Below are positions 54,463 through 63,160 of a stretch of DNA of 64,000 nucleotides, in pieces; position 1 is the stretch's first letter; each line of letters starts with the position of its first letter. A program made the position numbers and the translations under genes. The DNA comes from WHSW01 sp963742205 (GTDB lineage: Bacteria; Actinomycetota; Thermoleophilia; Solirubrobacterales; 70-9): contig CAVUKZ010000004.1 of the NCBI GenBank assembly GCA_963742205.1, positions 124,001 through 188,000 on the forward strand, given 5' to 3'. The notes under the pieces were generated by a model. It had not been told where the DNA came from, ran no database searches, and saw only the letters and a program-made list of their open reading frames with translations.

Positions 54463-55015
54463 CTAGGCGTCGAAGAGGCTCAGGGGGCCGGCGGCGTGGC
54501 GACGCTCGATCGCGAGCAGCCGCCGCTTGGTCTCGGTGCCGCCCGGGGCCGAGAAGCCGCCCAGCCGCCCGTCGGCCGCCACGATGCGGTGGCACGGGAC
54601 GACGAGCGGGAACCGGTTGCGCCCCAGCGCCGCCCCGACCTCGCGCGCCTCGCCCGGGGCTCCGATGCGCGTCGCGAGCTCGCCGTAGGTGAGCGTCGCG
54701 CCGGGCGGGATCTCCCTGGCCGCGGCGGCGACGCGGCGATCGAAGTAGGGGACGCGGCCGAGGTCGAGGCGCGACTCCGGTCAGGTCGCTGGACTCGCCC
54801 TCGAGCAGGGCCACCATGGCGTCGACGGCGTCGTCGACGCCTGGCGGCGGCGTCGCCTCGATAGCGCCCGGAGCCCGCCGCCGGAGCCCGGCGAGGGTCC
54901 GCTCGTCGCGGGCGTGGGGGAGGGCGACGGCGAGCAGCCCGCGCTCGCCCCAGGCGACGCCGCAGCGCCCGATCGCCGTGTCGAACAACGCCATGCCCGT
55001 CTCCGTCGCAGTCAT
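54463..55015 (-). CDS. Methylated-DNA--cysteine methyltransferase (MGMT/Ogt), one-base frame break
   Basis: This DNA-repair suicide enzyme removes alkyl groups from O6-alkylguanine. The N-terminal domain is in frame (DTAIGRCGVAWGERG). After one base is removed near 54779 the frame reads VPYFDRRVAAAAREIPPG, GELATRIGAPGEAREVG, then the active-site loop VVPCHRIVAADG (Cys about residue 140) and GTETKRRLLAIE, ending at TAG 54463 with 183 residues, the usual size. It is divergent from an alkyltransferase-like gene 55 bp away. Confidence 0.9.
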
Positions 55016-55069
55016 CTCGGTTCAGTAAACGATGGGGAGCGGACGTTTTGTGAGGTCATACTCGGCGGC

Positions 55070-55378
55070 GTGACGGCCGCCGAGGAGCAGATCCTGAGGC
55101 GGGCCCGTGCGGTGCCGGCGGGCTTCGTCGCAAGCTACGGCGACCTCTCGCCCGGCGCGCCCCGGGCGGCGGGTCGGGCGCTCGCGGTGTGCGAGGACGC
55201 CGGCGTTCCCTGGCACCGGATCGTGCGCGCCGATGGCTCGCTGGCCAAGGGCGCGCGCCAGCGACGCCTGCTGGAGGCGGAGGGAGTGCCGTTCAGCGGC
55301 CGGCGCGTGCGGATGGACCTCGTCCGCGTGCCCGCCGAGGCGCTCGACCAGCTCGCGGCTCAGGATCACCACGAGTAG
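55070..55378 (+). CDS. Alkyltransferase-like (ATL) DNA-damage recognition protein
   Basis: This 102-residue protein has the MGMT DNA-binding fold, but its active-site loop reads GVPWHRIVRADGSLA: Trp replaces the alkyl-accepting Cys of PCHR. This is the defining feature of ATL proteins, which bind O6-alkylguanine and hand it to nucleotide excision repair. It also shows the YGDLSPGAPRAAGRAL helix. GTG 55070 gives the normal ATL size. It is divergent from the true methyltransferase gene. Confidence 0.85.
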   Translation: MTAAEEQILRRARAVPAGFVASYGDLSPGAPRAAGRALAVCEDAGVPWHRIVRADGSLAKGARQRRLLEAEGVPFSGRRVRMDLVRVPAEALDQLAAQDHHE

Positions 55379-55384
55379 CCGAAA

Positions 55385-56468
55385 TTAACCCGCCGGCGGC
55401 TTCGGCCTCAGCGCTGGGTCGTCCTCGTGGGCGCGGTAGAAGTCGACCATCGTCTGCGCGTAGTCGCCGAACTTGGGCGGCACCAGGCCGTGCGGCGCCA
55501 GCAGGTCGACCGTCCTCCGGGCGTCGTAGACGACCGGGTGGTTCAGGTAGGCGATCGACTCCGGCGGGATGCCCTCGAACATCTCGCGCACCGCGCGGAT
55601 GCGCAGGGAGCGCTCGACCATGCCGGCGGGCACGCGCCCTCGGGGCGGGCGGCCCGCGTACAGCTGGGAGAGGAGCGCGACGAGGTCTCCTGCCGTCAGC
55701 GGGTCCGGGTCGACGAGGTGCAGCGTCTGCCCCACGGCGGCCTCGTCCCCGGCGGCGGCGACCATCGCCGCGACCACGTAGTCGACCGGGACGACGTTGA
55801 ACGCGGCGGCCGAGCGGCCGAACTGGGGCATTGCGCGGCCCAAGCGCTCCGCGCGAGAGAGGGCGCGCAGGATGTAGTACGGCCCGTCGAACTTCTCGGT
55901 TTCCCCGGTGCGCGAGTCGCCGACGACGATCGCCGGGCGCAGGATCGTGGTCGGCACCGCGTCCAGTAGCTCCCTCACCCAGACCTCGGCCTGGAACTTC
56001 GTCGACTCGTAGTGGTTCTTGAAGTCCTGGCCCATGACCAGCTCGTGCTCGTAGACGACGCCGGTGCGCTTGCCGGCGACGTAGGCGGTGCTCACGTACG
56101 CGAGCCGCTCCAGGTTCTCGGCGGCGCGGCAGAGGTCGAGCACGTTGCCGGTGCCGTCGACGTTTACGCGCTGAGCGACCTCCAGCGGCACCGCGAGGTC
56201 GTAGATCGCGGCGAGGTGGAACACGCGCCGGACGTCCGCGCGCAGGCGCTCGTAGTCGCCGTCGTCCAGTCCGAGGCGGCGGTCGGTGATGTCGCCGGCG
56301 AGCAGCTCGATCCGCTCGGGGTCCGATGCGCTCGGCGACGCCGCGGGCCGTTTCGAGCATCCGCGGCTCGACCAGGGCGACCACGCGAGCGTCGCCGTCC
56401 GCGTCGAGGAGGGACGCGACCAGGCGGCGGCCGATGAAGCCGGGAAATCCGGTGACGAGATCGGTCAT
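55385..56468 (-). CDS. Extended SDR / NAD-dependent epimerase family protein, one-base frame break
   Basis: This SDR of about 360 residues has an N-terminal Rossmann motif DLVTGFPGFIGRRLVASL, FHLAAIYDLAVP, the active-site YESTKFQAE (Tyr-x-x-x-Lys about residue 155) and RPAIVVGDSRTGETEKF, like the male-sterility/fatty-acyl or thioester-reductase branch. The frame breaks near 56326; repaired it reads AERSDPERIELLAGDITD. The C-terminal region is unusual. The start is ATG 56468. It is probably a reductase or epimerase of unknown substrate. Confidence 0.85.
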
Positions 56469-56529
56469 CGGCGCGGGATCATGCCGGGTCCGCCCGCCCG
56501 CTGCGCCCGTGCGATCCTGAGGACGAGAG

Positions 56530-56901
56530 ATGTCCCGCGAAGAATCCGCCGAAACCAAGGACGCCTCACGCCGCACGTGGCTGGCGCTCGAGCGCACCCA
56601 GCTTGCGTGGTGGCGGACCGGGCTGACGGCGCTGGCGGTCGGGATCGGCATCGGCCGCGTCGTCCCCGAGCTTCAGGAGTCGGACACCCAGTGGCCGTTC
56701 GTGCTCGTGGGAGTGGCGTTTGCGATCTACGGGATCGCGCTGATCGTCTACGGGTCGGCGCGGGAGCGCTTCCTCGCCGCTGACCTCGAGCGCGGCGCGA
56801 ATCGGCTTTCGCACGCGAGCTTCGACGTGCTGCTCGCCGGGTTCGGCGCCGCGCTCGGAATCGCGACCGCGCTGCTGATCGCCTTCGCTTGGGCTGCCTA
56901 G
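56530..56901 (+). CDS. DUF202 family membrane protein
   Basis: This 123-residue protein has a charged N-terminus, the DUF202 signature RTWLALERTQLAWWRTGLTALAVG (about residues 14-37) and three membrane helices. DUF202 proteins are small inner-membrane proteins of unknown function. Its stop overlaps the stop of the convergent MFS gene by 4 nt. Confidence 0.82.
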   Translation: MSREESAETKDASRRTWLALERTQLAWWRTGLTALAVGIGIGRVVPELQESDTQWPFVLVGVAFAIYGIALIVYGSARERFLAADLERGANRLSHASFDVLLAGFGAALGIATALLIAFAWAA

Positions 56902-58394
56902 GCGGCGTCGTAGGCCGGCTCGCGGCGGCCGGAGTCGTGCTCGGCCTCGGGGTCCGGCTCTGCCGCCTGCGCCGCGGCTTCCTTCTCGGGCTGCAGCACC
57001 GTCGCCGCGACGGCGATGGCGGCCGCGACCAGCGCCGCGCCGATCCAGAAGGCCAGGTGATAGCCGCCGGTCTGCGCGGCCGCCTGCGCCTCGCCGTCGG
57101 CGAGCAGGTTCTCGGTCCGCGTGGTCGACAGGGTCGCCAGGACCGCGAGGCCGATCGCCCCGCCGATCTGGGCCGACGTGTTGACCAGGCCGGAGGCGAG
57201 GCCGGCGTCCTGCGGCGTCGCGCCCGACATGGCGAGCGACATCAGCGCCGGGAAGCAGACTCCGATTCCGAAGCCCAGCAGGATCATCACCGGCAGTACG
57301 TCAGAGACGTAGCTCCCGCCGACCCCGGCCTGCGCGAACAGCGCCAACGAGGCCGCAACCAGGACCATGCCGGAGATCAGCGAGCGGCGGGCACCGAAGC
57401 GCATGATCAGGGGTTCGGCGTACCGCACCGAGAGCGTCGCCATGATCAGCGTGGCGGGCAGGAACGCGAGCCCGATCTCGAGCGGGTTGTAGCCGAGCAC
57501 TTCCTGCATGTACAGCGACCCCAGGAAGAAGGTCCCGAACATGCCCGCCACGAGCAGCGCCTGGACGACGTTCGCGCCGGAGAGGTTGCGAGAGCGGAAG
57601 ATCCGCAGCGGCATGATCGGGTTCGCGGCCTTCGCTTCGCGTACGACGAACCCAACCAGCAGCGCCAGGGAGACGGCTCCGAGACCCAGCGTCTGCGGAT
57701 CGCCCCAGCCCTGCTCCGCCGCGGGCTTGACGATCGTGTAGACGCCGAGCATCAGCGAGGTCGTGATCAGCAACGCGCCGGGCGTGTCGGCGCCCTTGTC
57801 GAGGCCGATGCCCTGGTCGCGCTCGATCAGCCTCGTGGCGAGGAACGCGGTCGCGATCGCGATCGGGACGTTGATGAAGAAGATCCAGTGCCAGCTGATC
57901 GCCTCGGTGAGGACGCCACCGGCGAGGAGGCCGATCGTGCCACCCGCCGAGGCGACGAAGGCGTAGACGCCGATCGCCTTCGCCTGCTCCCGCGGCTGGG
58001 GGAACATCGTCACGATCATCCCGAGGATCACGGCTGAGGTCATCGCGCCGCCGATGCCCTGTACGAACCGGCCGCCGACGAGCATCCCCTGGGTCTGGGC
58101 CGCGCCGCAGACGACCGAGGCGATCGTGAACAGCGCCAATCCGGCCATGAACACCTTCTTACGGCCGATGAGGTCGCCAAACCGTCCGGCGAGCAGGAGG
58201 AGGCCGCCGAACGTGATCAGGTAGCCGTTGACGACCCAGGCGAGGCTCGACTGCGAGAAGCCGAGGTCGTCCTGGATCGACGGCAACGCGACGTTGACGA
58301 CGGTCACGTCGAGGACGATCATCAGCATGCCCGCGCAGAGGACGTAAAGGGCGACCCAGCGCTTGCGGTCGGCTTGCATCTCGTTCTCGGTCAT
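56898..58394 (-). CDS. MFS exporter, DHA2/EmrB-QacA (14-helix) family
   Basis: This 498-residue MFS protein has about 14 helices, the motif LDVTVVNVALPSIQDDLGFS at helix 1 (DHA2 motif D1), GRFGDLIGRKKVFM (motif A) and the family's FAFVASAGGTIGLLAGGVL (motif C) region. Such proteins export drugs or dyes with protons. I chose ATG 58394, which follows GAGGAGAAGCC and matches the typical N-terminus; a longer reading upstream runs into the opposite-strand sigma gene. Confidence 0.9.
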   Translation of the reverse strand: MTENEMQADRKRWVALYVLCAGMLMIVLDVTVVNVALPSIQDDLGFSQSSLAWVVNGYLITFGGLLLLAGRFGDLIGRKKVFMAGLALFTIASVVCGAAQTQGMLVGGRFVQGIGGAMTSAVILGMIVTMFPQPREQAKAIGVYAFVASAGGTIGLLAGGVLTEAISWHWIFFINVPIAIATAFLATRLIERDQGIGLDKGADTPGALLITTSLMLGVYTIVKPAAEQGWGDPQTLGLGAVSLALLVGFVVREAKAANPIMPLRIFRSRNLSGANVVQALLVAGMFGTFFLGSLYMQEVLGYNPLEIGLAFLPATLIMATLSVRYAEPLIMRFGARRSLISGMVLVAASLALFAQAGVGGSYVSDVLPVMILLGFGIGVCFPALMSLAMSGATPQDAGLASGLVNTSAQIGGAIGLAVLATLSTTRTENLLADGEAQAAAQTGGYHLAFWIGAALVAAAIAVAATVLQPEKEAAAQAAEPDPEAEHDSGRREPAYDAA

Positions 58395-58497
58395 GGCTTC
58401 TCCTCGTCTTCGCTTGCCGGTCATATCCAGAGACCAGGGTGGGGGGCAAAACTCATCGCCCAGACGTGTGACGCTCGTCCGGAGCAATTTGTGACGC

Positions 58498-58863
58498 TCA
58501 GCGGCCCGGCTTCGCCTGCCAGAAGGCGATCTCACCGCCGGCCGGCGCGGCGACCACACTGCGCCATCCCGCCGGCCCCTCGCGAGGCTCCAGCAATACC
58601 GAGGCCCCCAGGTTACGAGCCCGCTCAGTCGTTTCGTCGATCTCGGAAACCTCGACGTACGGTAGCCACAGCGGGTGGCCGGTCCCGCACTCGACGATCC
58701 CGCCCCCGAACCCGTTGCCCATCTGCAACGCCAGATACGACTTGTCGCCGGCGGTGATGCGCTCCGAGCGCCAGTCGCAGAGCGCCTCGTAGAACGCTCG
58801 AGCCTCGGGAAGGTCGCCGGTGTGCAGCTCCAGGTGCACGACGGGTTTTGATCGCGCGGGCAT
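58498..58863 (-). CDS. VOC-family (glyoxalase-like) protein
   Basis: This protein of about 121 residues has one VOC domain: PVVHLELHTGDLPEARAFYEAL (His metal position), LPYVEVSEIDETTERARNLGA and VVAAPAGGEIAFWQAK. Its substrate is unknown; resistance-type and glyoxalase functions are possible. I chose ATG 58863, since the longer reading has a low-complexity N-terminus. It is separated from the MFS gene by about 100 nt and divergent from the sigma factor. Confidence 0.8.
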   Translation of the reverse strand: MPARSKPVVHLELHTGDLPEARAFYEALCDWRSERITAGDKSYLALQMGNGFGGGIVECGTGHPLWLPYVEVSEIDETTERARNLGASVLLEPREGPAGWRSVVAAPAGGEIAFWQAKPGR

Positions 58864-58957
58864 CTCGCTTGTGGGTAGAGACCGTCCTCGAGCCTCAAAT
58901 TCATCGCTCGGCGCCGATGAATTCGCCGCGCCCCGCGGGTCTCTAGTGTGAGGCCGA

Positions 58958-60064
58958 ATGACGATCGGATCGGACGTACAAGAGCGCGAGCTGCTGGCGG
59001 CCGCCAAGGGCGGCGACGAGGACGCGTTCCGGCGCCTGGTCGAGCCTCGCCGCGGCGAGCTGCACGCGCACTGCTACCGGATGCTCGGCTCGGTCCATGA
59101 CGCCGAGGACGCGCTGCAGGAGGCGCTGCTGCGCTCGTGGAAGGGCATGGCGCGGTTCGAGGGGCGCAGCTCGCTGCGCTCGTGGCTGTACCGAATCGCC
59201 ACCAACACCTGCCTCGACGCGATCGGGCGGCGCCCAAAGCGGGTGCTCCCCGTCGATTACGGCCCCGCGGCCGACCCGCACGGCGGCCCCGGCGAGCCGG
59301 TCGTCGAACAGGTCTGGATCGAGCCGCTGGCCGACGAGCGGCTCGAGCTCGAGGACGGGCTCGCGGGCCCGGAGGCTCGCTACGAACAGCGAGAGGCCGT
59401 GGAGCTCGCGTTCATCGCCGCGCTGCAGCACCTGCCGGCCAATCAGCGCGCCGTGCTGATCCTGCGCGAGGTGCTGGGCTTCAGCGCCAAGGAGGCCGCC
59501 GAGATCCTGGAGACGTCGACGGCCTCGGTGAACAGCGCTCTGCAGCGCGCCCGCAAGACGGTGGACGACCGGCTCCCGGAGCAGAGCCAGCAGGAGACGC
59601 TCCGCGAGCTCGGCGACGACGGGCTCCGCGAGCTCGTCGACGAGTACGTCGAGGCCTGGGAGCGCGGGGACGTCGATGCCGTGGTCGGGATGCTGACCGA
59701 GGACGCGGCCTTCGCGATGCCACCGCTGAAGACCTGGTTCGGCGGTCGGGACGAGATCTCGGTCTTCCTCGCCCGCTGGCCGATGTCGGGGACCTGGCGC
59801 TGGAAGCCGCTGCGGGTAAGCGCCAACGGACAGCCGGCGCTCGCCTTCTACGCCTGGGACGAAGGCGAGGGGGCGTACCTGCCGTTCGCGCTCAACGTCC
59901 TCACCCTGCGCGGCGACAAGGTGGCGGAGGTCGACGCGTTCATCACGCGCGAGCCGACCGATCCCTCTCCTGAGGTGATCGCGCGCATGCCCGAGCAGCC
60001 GACCGACGCGCGCCGCCTCCAGGCCGCCTTCGGCAACTTCGGCCTTCCCGAGCGGCTGGACTGA
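58958..60064 (+). CDS. ECF sigma factor with SnoaL-like C-terminal domain (TIGR02960/SigX5 type)
   Basis: This 368-residue protein begins with sigma region 2 (AFRRLVEPRRGELHAHCYRMLGSVHDAEDALQEALL, about residues 23-57, and SSLRSWLYRIATNTCLD), region 4 (LPANQRAVLILREVLGFSAKEAAEILETSTASVNSALQRAR, about residues 153-193) and a C-terminal SnoaL/NTF2-like domain (VDEYVEAWERGDVDAVVGMLTED to residue 340). SnoaL domains in these sigma factors can tune activity, replacing a separate anti-sigma factor. No anti-sigma gene is adjacent. Confidence 0.92.
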   Translation: MTIGSDVQERELLAAAKGGDEDAFRRLVEPRRGELHAHCYRMLGSVHDAEDALQEALLRSWKGMARFEGRSSLRSWLYRIATNTCLDAIGRRPKRVLPVDYGPAADPHGGPGEPVVEQVWIEPLADERLELEDGLAGPEARYEQREAVELAFIAALQHLPANQRAVLILREVLGFSAKEAAEILETSTASVNSALQRARKTVDDRLPEQSQQETLRELGDDGLRELVDEYVEAWERGDVDAVVGMLTEDAAFAMPPLKTWFGGRDEISVFLARWPMSGTWRWKPLRVSANGQPALAFYAWDEGEGAYLPFALNVLTLRGDKVAEVDAFITREPTDPSPEVIARMPEQPTDARRLQAAFGNFGLPERLD

Positions 60065-60093
60065 GCCCGGCCGGCGGACCCGCGCGGGCTCAG
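60061..60093. terminator. Bidirectional hairpin between convergent sigma and GH38 genes
   Basis: Perfect 9-nt arms CTGAGCCCG (60061-60069) and CGGGCTCAG (60085-60093) enclose both stop codons: the sigma TGA (60062-60064) and the mannosidase TGA on the other strand (60090-60092). No T-run, but the shared palindrome makes a bidirectional terminator plausible. Confidence 0.5.
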
Positions 60094-63000
60094 CGTTCGA
60101 GCTCGACCCGCAGGGTGACGATCTCGAACGGCCCGTACTCGACCACGAGCCCCTCGGGGCCGGACTCGATCTCGGCTCCGGCGTCCTCGAGTGCGTTCGC
60201 TCGTCGCGCTCGCGTCGTTGCGGCCGCGAGCCGCACCCGGGCGGTCCCGCGGCCGCCGTGCGACTCGTGCAGGCGCAGGATCAGCGCCTCGCCATCCTCG
60301 CTGCGCTTGATCGTGTCGAGGGTGAGGTCGTGTGAGTCGACGCTCGCGAACGGTTCGCCGGGGGTGGCGCCGGCGACCCAGGCCGGCGGAGAGCCGAGCG
60401 CGGTCGCCGCCCGCGCGACGCCCACATCGCGCCAGTCGCCGCGATGCGGGTGCAGCGCGAAGACGAGCTCGTGGTCACCCTGATCGGCCTCGGGGTCCGG
60501 GTCGGTCGGCGAGCGCAGGAGGCTGAGCCGCAGGGCGTCGTCGGTGGCGCTGAAGCCGTGGTTGGTCGGCGACAGCACGGCCACGCCGAAGCCGTGTTCG
60601 CCGAGGTCGGCGAAGCCGAGCGCCGGCGCCTCGAAGTGGGCCAGGTCCGCATCGGTGTTGCGGTGCGTGCTCAGCTCGTGGACGCCGAACTGGGCGCCGT
60701 ACGTCGCCGTGGCGGCCCGCACCCGCAGCGGGAAGGCGGCCTTGAGGATCCGATGCCGCTCGCGCCCAGCGCACCCGGCAGCGGAACTCGAGCCGGTCTG
60801 ATCCGGCGTCCAGCCGGACGCGTTGCTCGAGCTCGCTCGCGTCGCCGACCCGCCGCTCGAACGCGATCTCCGCGCGCAGCGGGTCCGCCACGGCCACCTC
60901 CATCCGCTCGGCCGGCGGGCACTCGGAGCGGGTCTGGTCGTGGTAGGGCTCGAGCTCCCAGGCGTCGAACGCGGTCGGCCGGTCCTCGTAGAGCTCGAGA
61001 TCCACGGGACCCGAGAGCGCCTCGCGCCCGTCGGCGAGCCGCAGGCTGAGCAGGCGGCCGAAACGATCGAGCTCGGCGGTCAGGACGCCGTTGTCGAGCC
61101 GGACGAGGTCGCCCTCGCGCTCGATTCGGACCTCGCTCTGCGGCTCGGCGGGGGCGCCGAACCCAAACGGCGGGCACGCGTACAGAGCCAGGCCTCCCGA
61201 CGGCCCCTCGAGCACGTCGCGGCGCTCGAACCCGTAGAGGTTGAGCGGCGCACCGTCCCCCGGCGCGGCCCCCGCCAGCGCGGCGGTCGCCCGGTCGCGC
61301 AGTTCGATCGCCCCTTCACGGACCGAGCGCTGCTCGGCCACCGCGGTCTCGTGGACCTCGCGCAGCGAGGTCCCGGGGAGGATGTCGTGGAACTGGTTGC
61401 GCAGCAGCACCGGCCACAGCGAGGCGAGCTCGCCGGCCGGGTACGCGGCGACCCCGCGCGCCCAGGCGATCGCGGCCGCCGCCTCGGCCTCGTGCAGGGC
61501 GCGCTCGCCGGCGCGGTTGCCGAGCTTCGTCTCGGCTTGGCTCGTGTAGGTGCCGCGGTGGTACTCGAAGTAGAGCTGCCCGGCGATCGTCGCCAGCTCG
61601 TCGGCGCGCTCGGCAACGGCGTCGAAGAACCGCTCGGCCGTCGAGCGCTCGACCAGCGGCAGGCCGCGCAGGTCGGCGACCCGGGCGGCCGACTCGAGCA
61701 TCTCCGGGGTCGGGCCGCCGCCGCCGTCGCCGTGGCCGAACAGGATCAGGCTCGCGTCGCTGCGGTCGTGGTCGCGAAACGCGGCCACCGAGCGCCGCAG
61801 CTGGTCGGGCTCGAGGTCGGCGTTGTAGGTGCCGACCGGCGGCAGGTGGGCGAGCACCTCCGAGCCGTCGATCCCGCGCCAGCGAAAGCTGTCGTGAGGC
61901 GGCCGGGTGAACTGGTTCCACGAGAGCTTCTGGGTCATGAAGCGCTCGATGCCGCACTGGCGGAGGATCTGGGGCATCTGACCGTTGTGGCCGAAGGTGT
62001 CGGGGCTCCAGTAGATCGTGCAGCGGCGCCCGAAATGCTCCTCGAACCAGCGCTGGCCGACCAGGAGCTGGCGGATCAGCGACTCGCCGCTGGGGAGGTT
62101 GCAGTCCGGCTCGACCCAGGAGCCGCCGACGACCTCCCAGCTGCCGGCGGCCACCGCCTCGAGCACGCGCGAGAAGAGCTGCGGGTCGTCCTCCTGGAGC
62201 CAGGCGTAGTGCTGCGCCGACGAGGCGGCGTAGCGGTAGCCGGGGTAGCGGTCGATCAGCTCGAGCTGGTTTGCCGCCGTGCGGACGAGCTTGCGGCGGG
62301 TCTCGGCCATCGGCCACACCCAGGCCGTGTCGATGTGCGCGTGGCCGACCGCGAACGCCCGGTGGCGCGGATGCGGGCCCTCTCTGGCGAGCAGCTCGGC
62401 GAGAATCGCCGCGGCCGGCTCCCACGTCTCGCGCTCGCCCGCCTCCCAGACGTTGCAGAACCGGTTCAGCTCGGCGAGCAGCGTCCCCGCCCAGTCGGCA
62501 TCGAGCCCCCGCGCGCCCTCGGCCTCCAGCCGGCGCAGGGTCTCGAGGTCCCAGAGGAGGCGCCAGGCCTCCGGGTCGAGGCGCGCCAGCGCGCATTGGG
62601 TGAGCCGCGCCCAGCCGGCCGGGGCGCGGGGCGGACCCTCGCCCTCGCTCCAATTGCGCCCCAGGCGATAGCGGGCGGCCAGTCCCGGATCGACCCCCGG
62701 GGCGGGGTCGGGATCGTCGCCGGCCCAGCTGTTGCAGGCCATCTCGACCGCGAGCTCCAGCCGTTCGCCGCCGGTCGCCGCCTCGACCACGGGGGCGACG
62801 GTGCGCAGGGCGCGCCAGCCGGAGTACAGGCCCTGGAGCACCTCGCCGTCGCGCCACAGGGTCGCCTCGCTGCCGCTGTCCCAGAGCAGGTCGACGCGGC
62901 TGCCCGCCCAGGGCTCGGGCACCGTCGCCTCGATCCGAAACCAATAGGTCGCCCACTCGGGGCCAAACTCCTCGCCCAGCGCCGCCGGGCGATGGGACGA

Positions 63001-63148
63001 GCCGCAGCCCGGCCTCCCAGCCCTCGCGCTCCGTGCGCTCGCTGACCGTAAGCGAGTCCGGCTCGACCGCCTCGAGGTGGACAAGCGACCGCAGGCGGCT
63101 CGCCGTCTGCGCCAGCCGGCGCCTGGTCTCGTCAGGATGGCGGGCCAC
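60090..63148 (-). CDS. Glycoside hydrolase family 38 alpha-mannosidase, two frame breaks
   Basis: This GH38 enzyme of about 1018 residues hydrolyses alpha-mannosides. Catalytic segments: GHAHIDTAWVWPMAE (zinc ligands, about residue 267), YWSPDTFGHNGQMPQI (nucleophile Asp, about residue 377), VGTYNADLEPDQ and LRNQFHDILPGTSL. The C-terminal beta-domain contains VSLR-type strands and ends in FEIVTLRVELER. The frame breaks near 62996 and 60764; removing one base at each gives SHRPAALGEEFG and RWRERHRILKAAFPLRVRA, both typical of the family. It is 12 nt from the GH4 gene, so the two are probably co-transcribed. Confidence 0.88.
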
Positions 63149-63160
63149 CCCGGCGCCGCC

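Noticed and set aside
54400..54692. A longer C-terminus for the nitronate monooxygenase
   Set aside because: The added residues are Arg/Ala-rich, lie across the antisense MGMT coding sequence and pass through a large hairpin; a one-base correction gives the normal family length.
58395..59237. An N-terminal extension of the DHA2 exporter
   Set aside because: It runs across the VOC gene and into the opposite-strand sigma factor gene and has no homology pattern; ATG 58394 with a good ribosome site fits the family.
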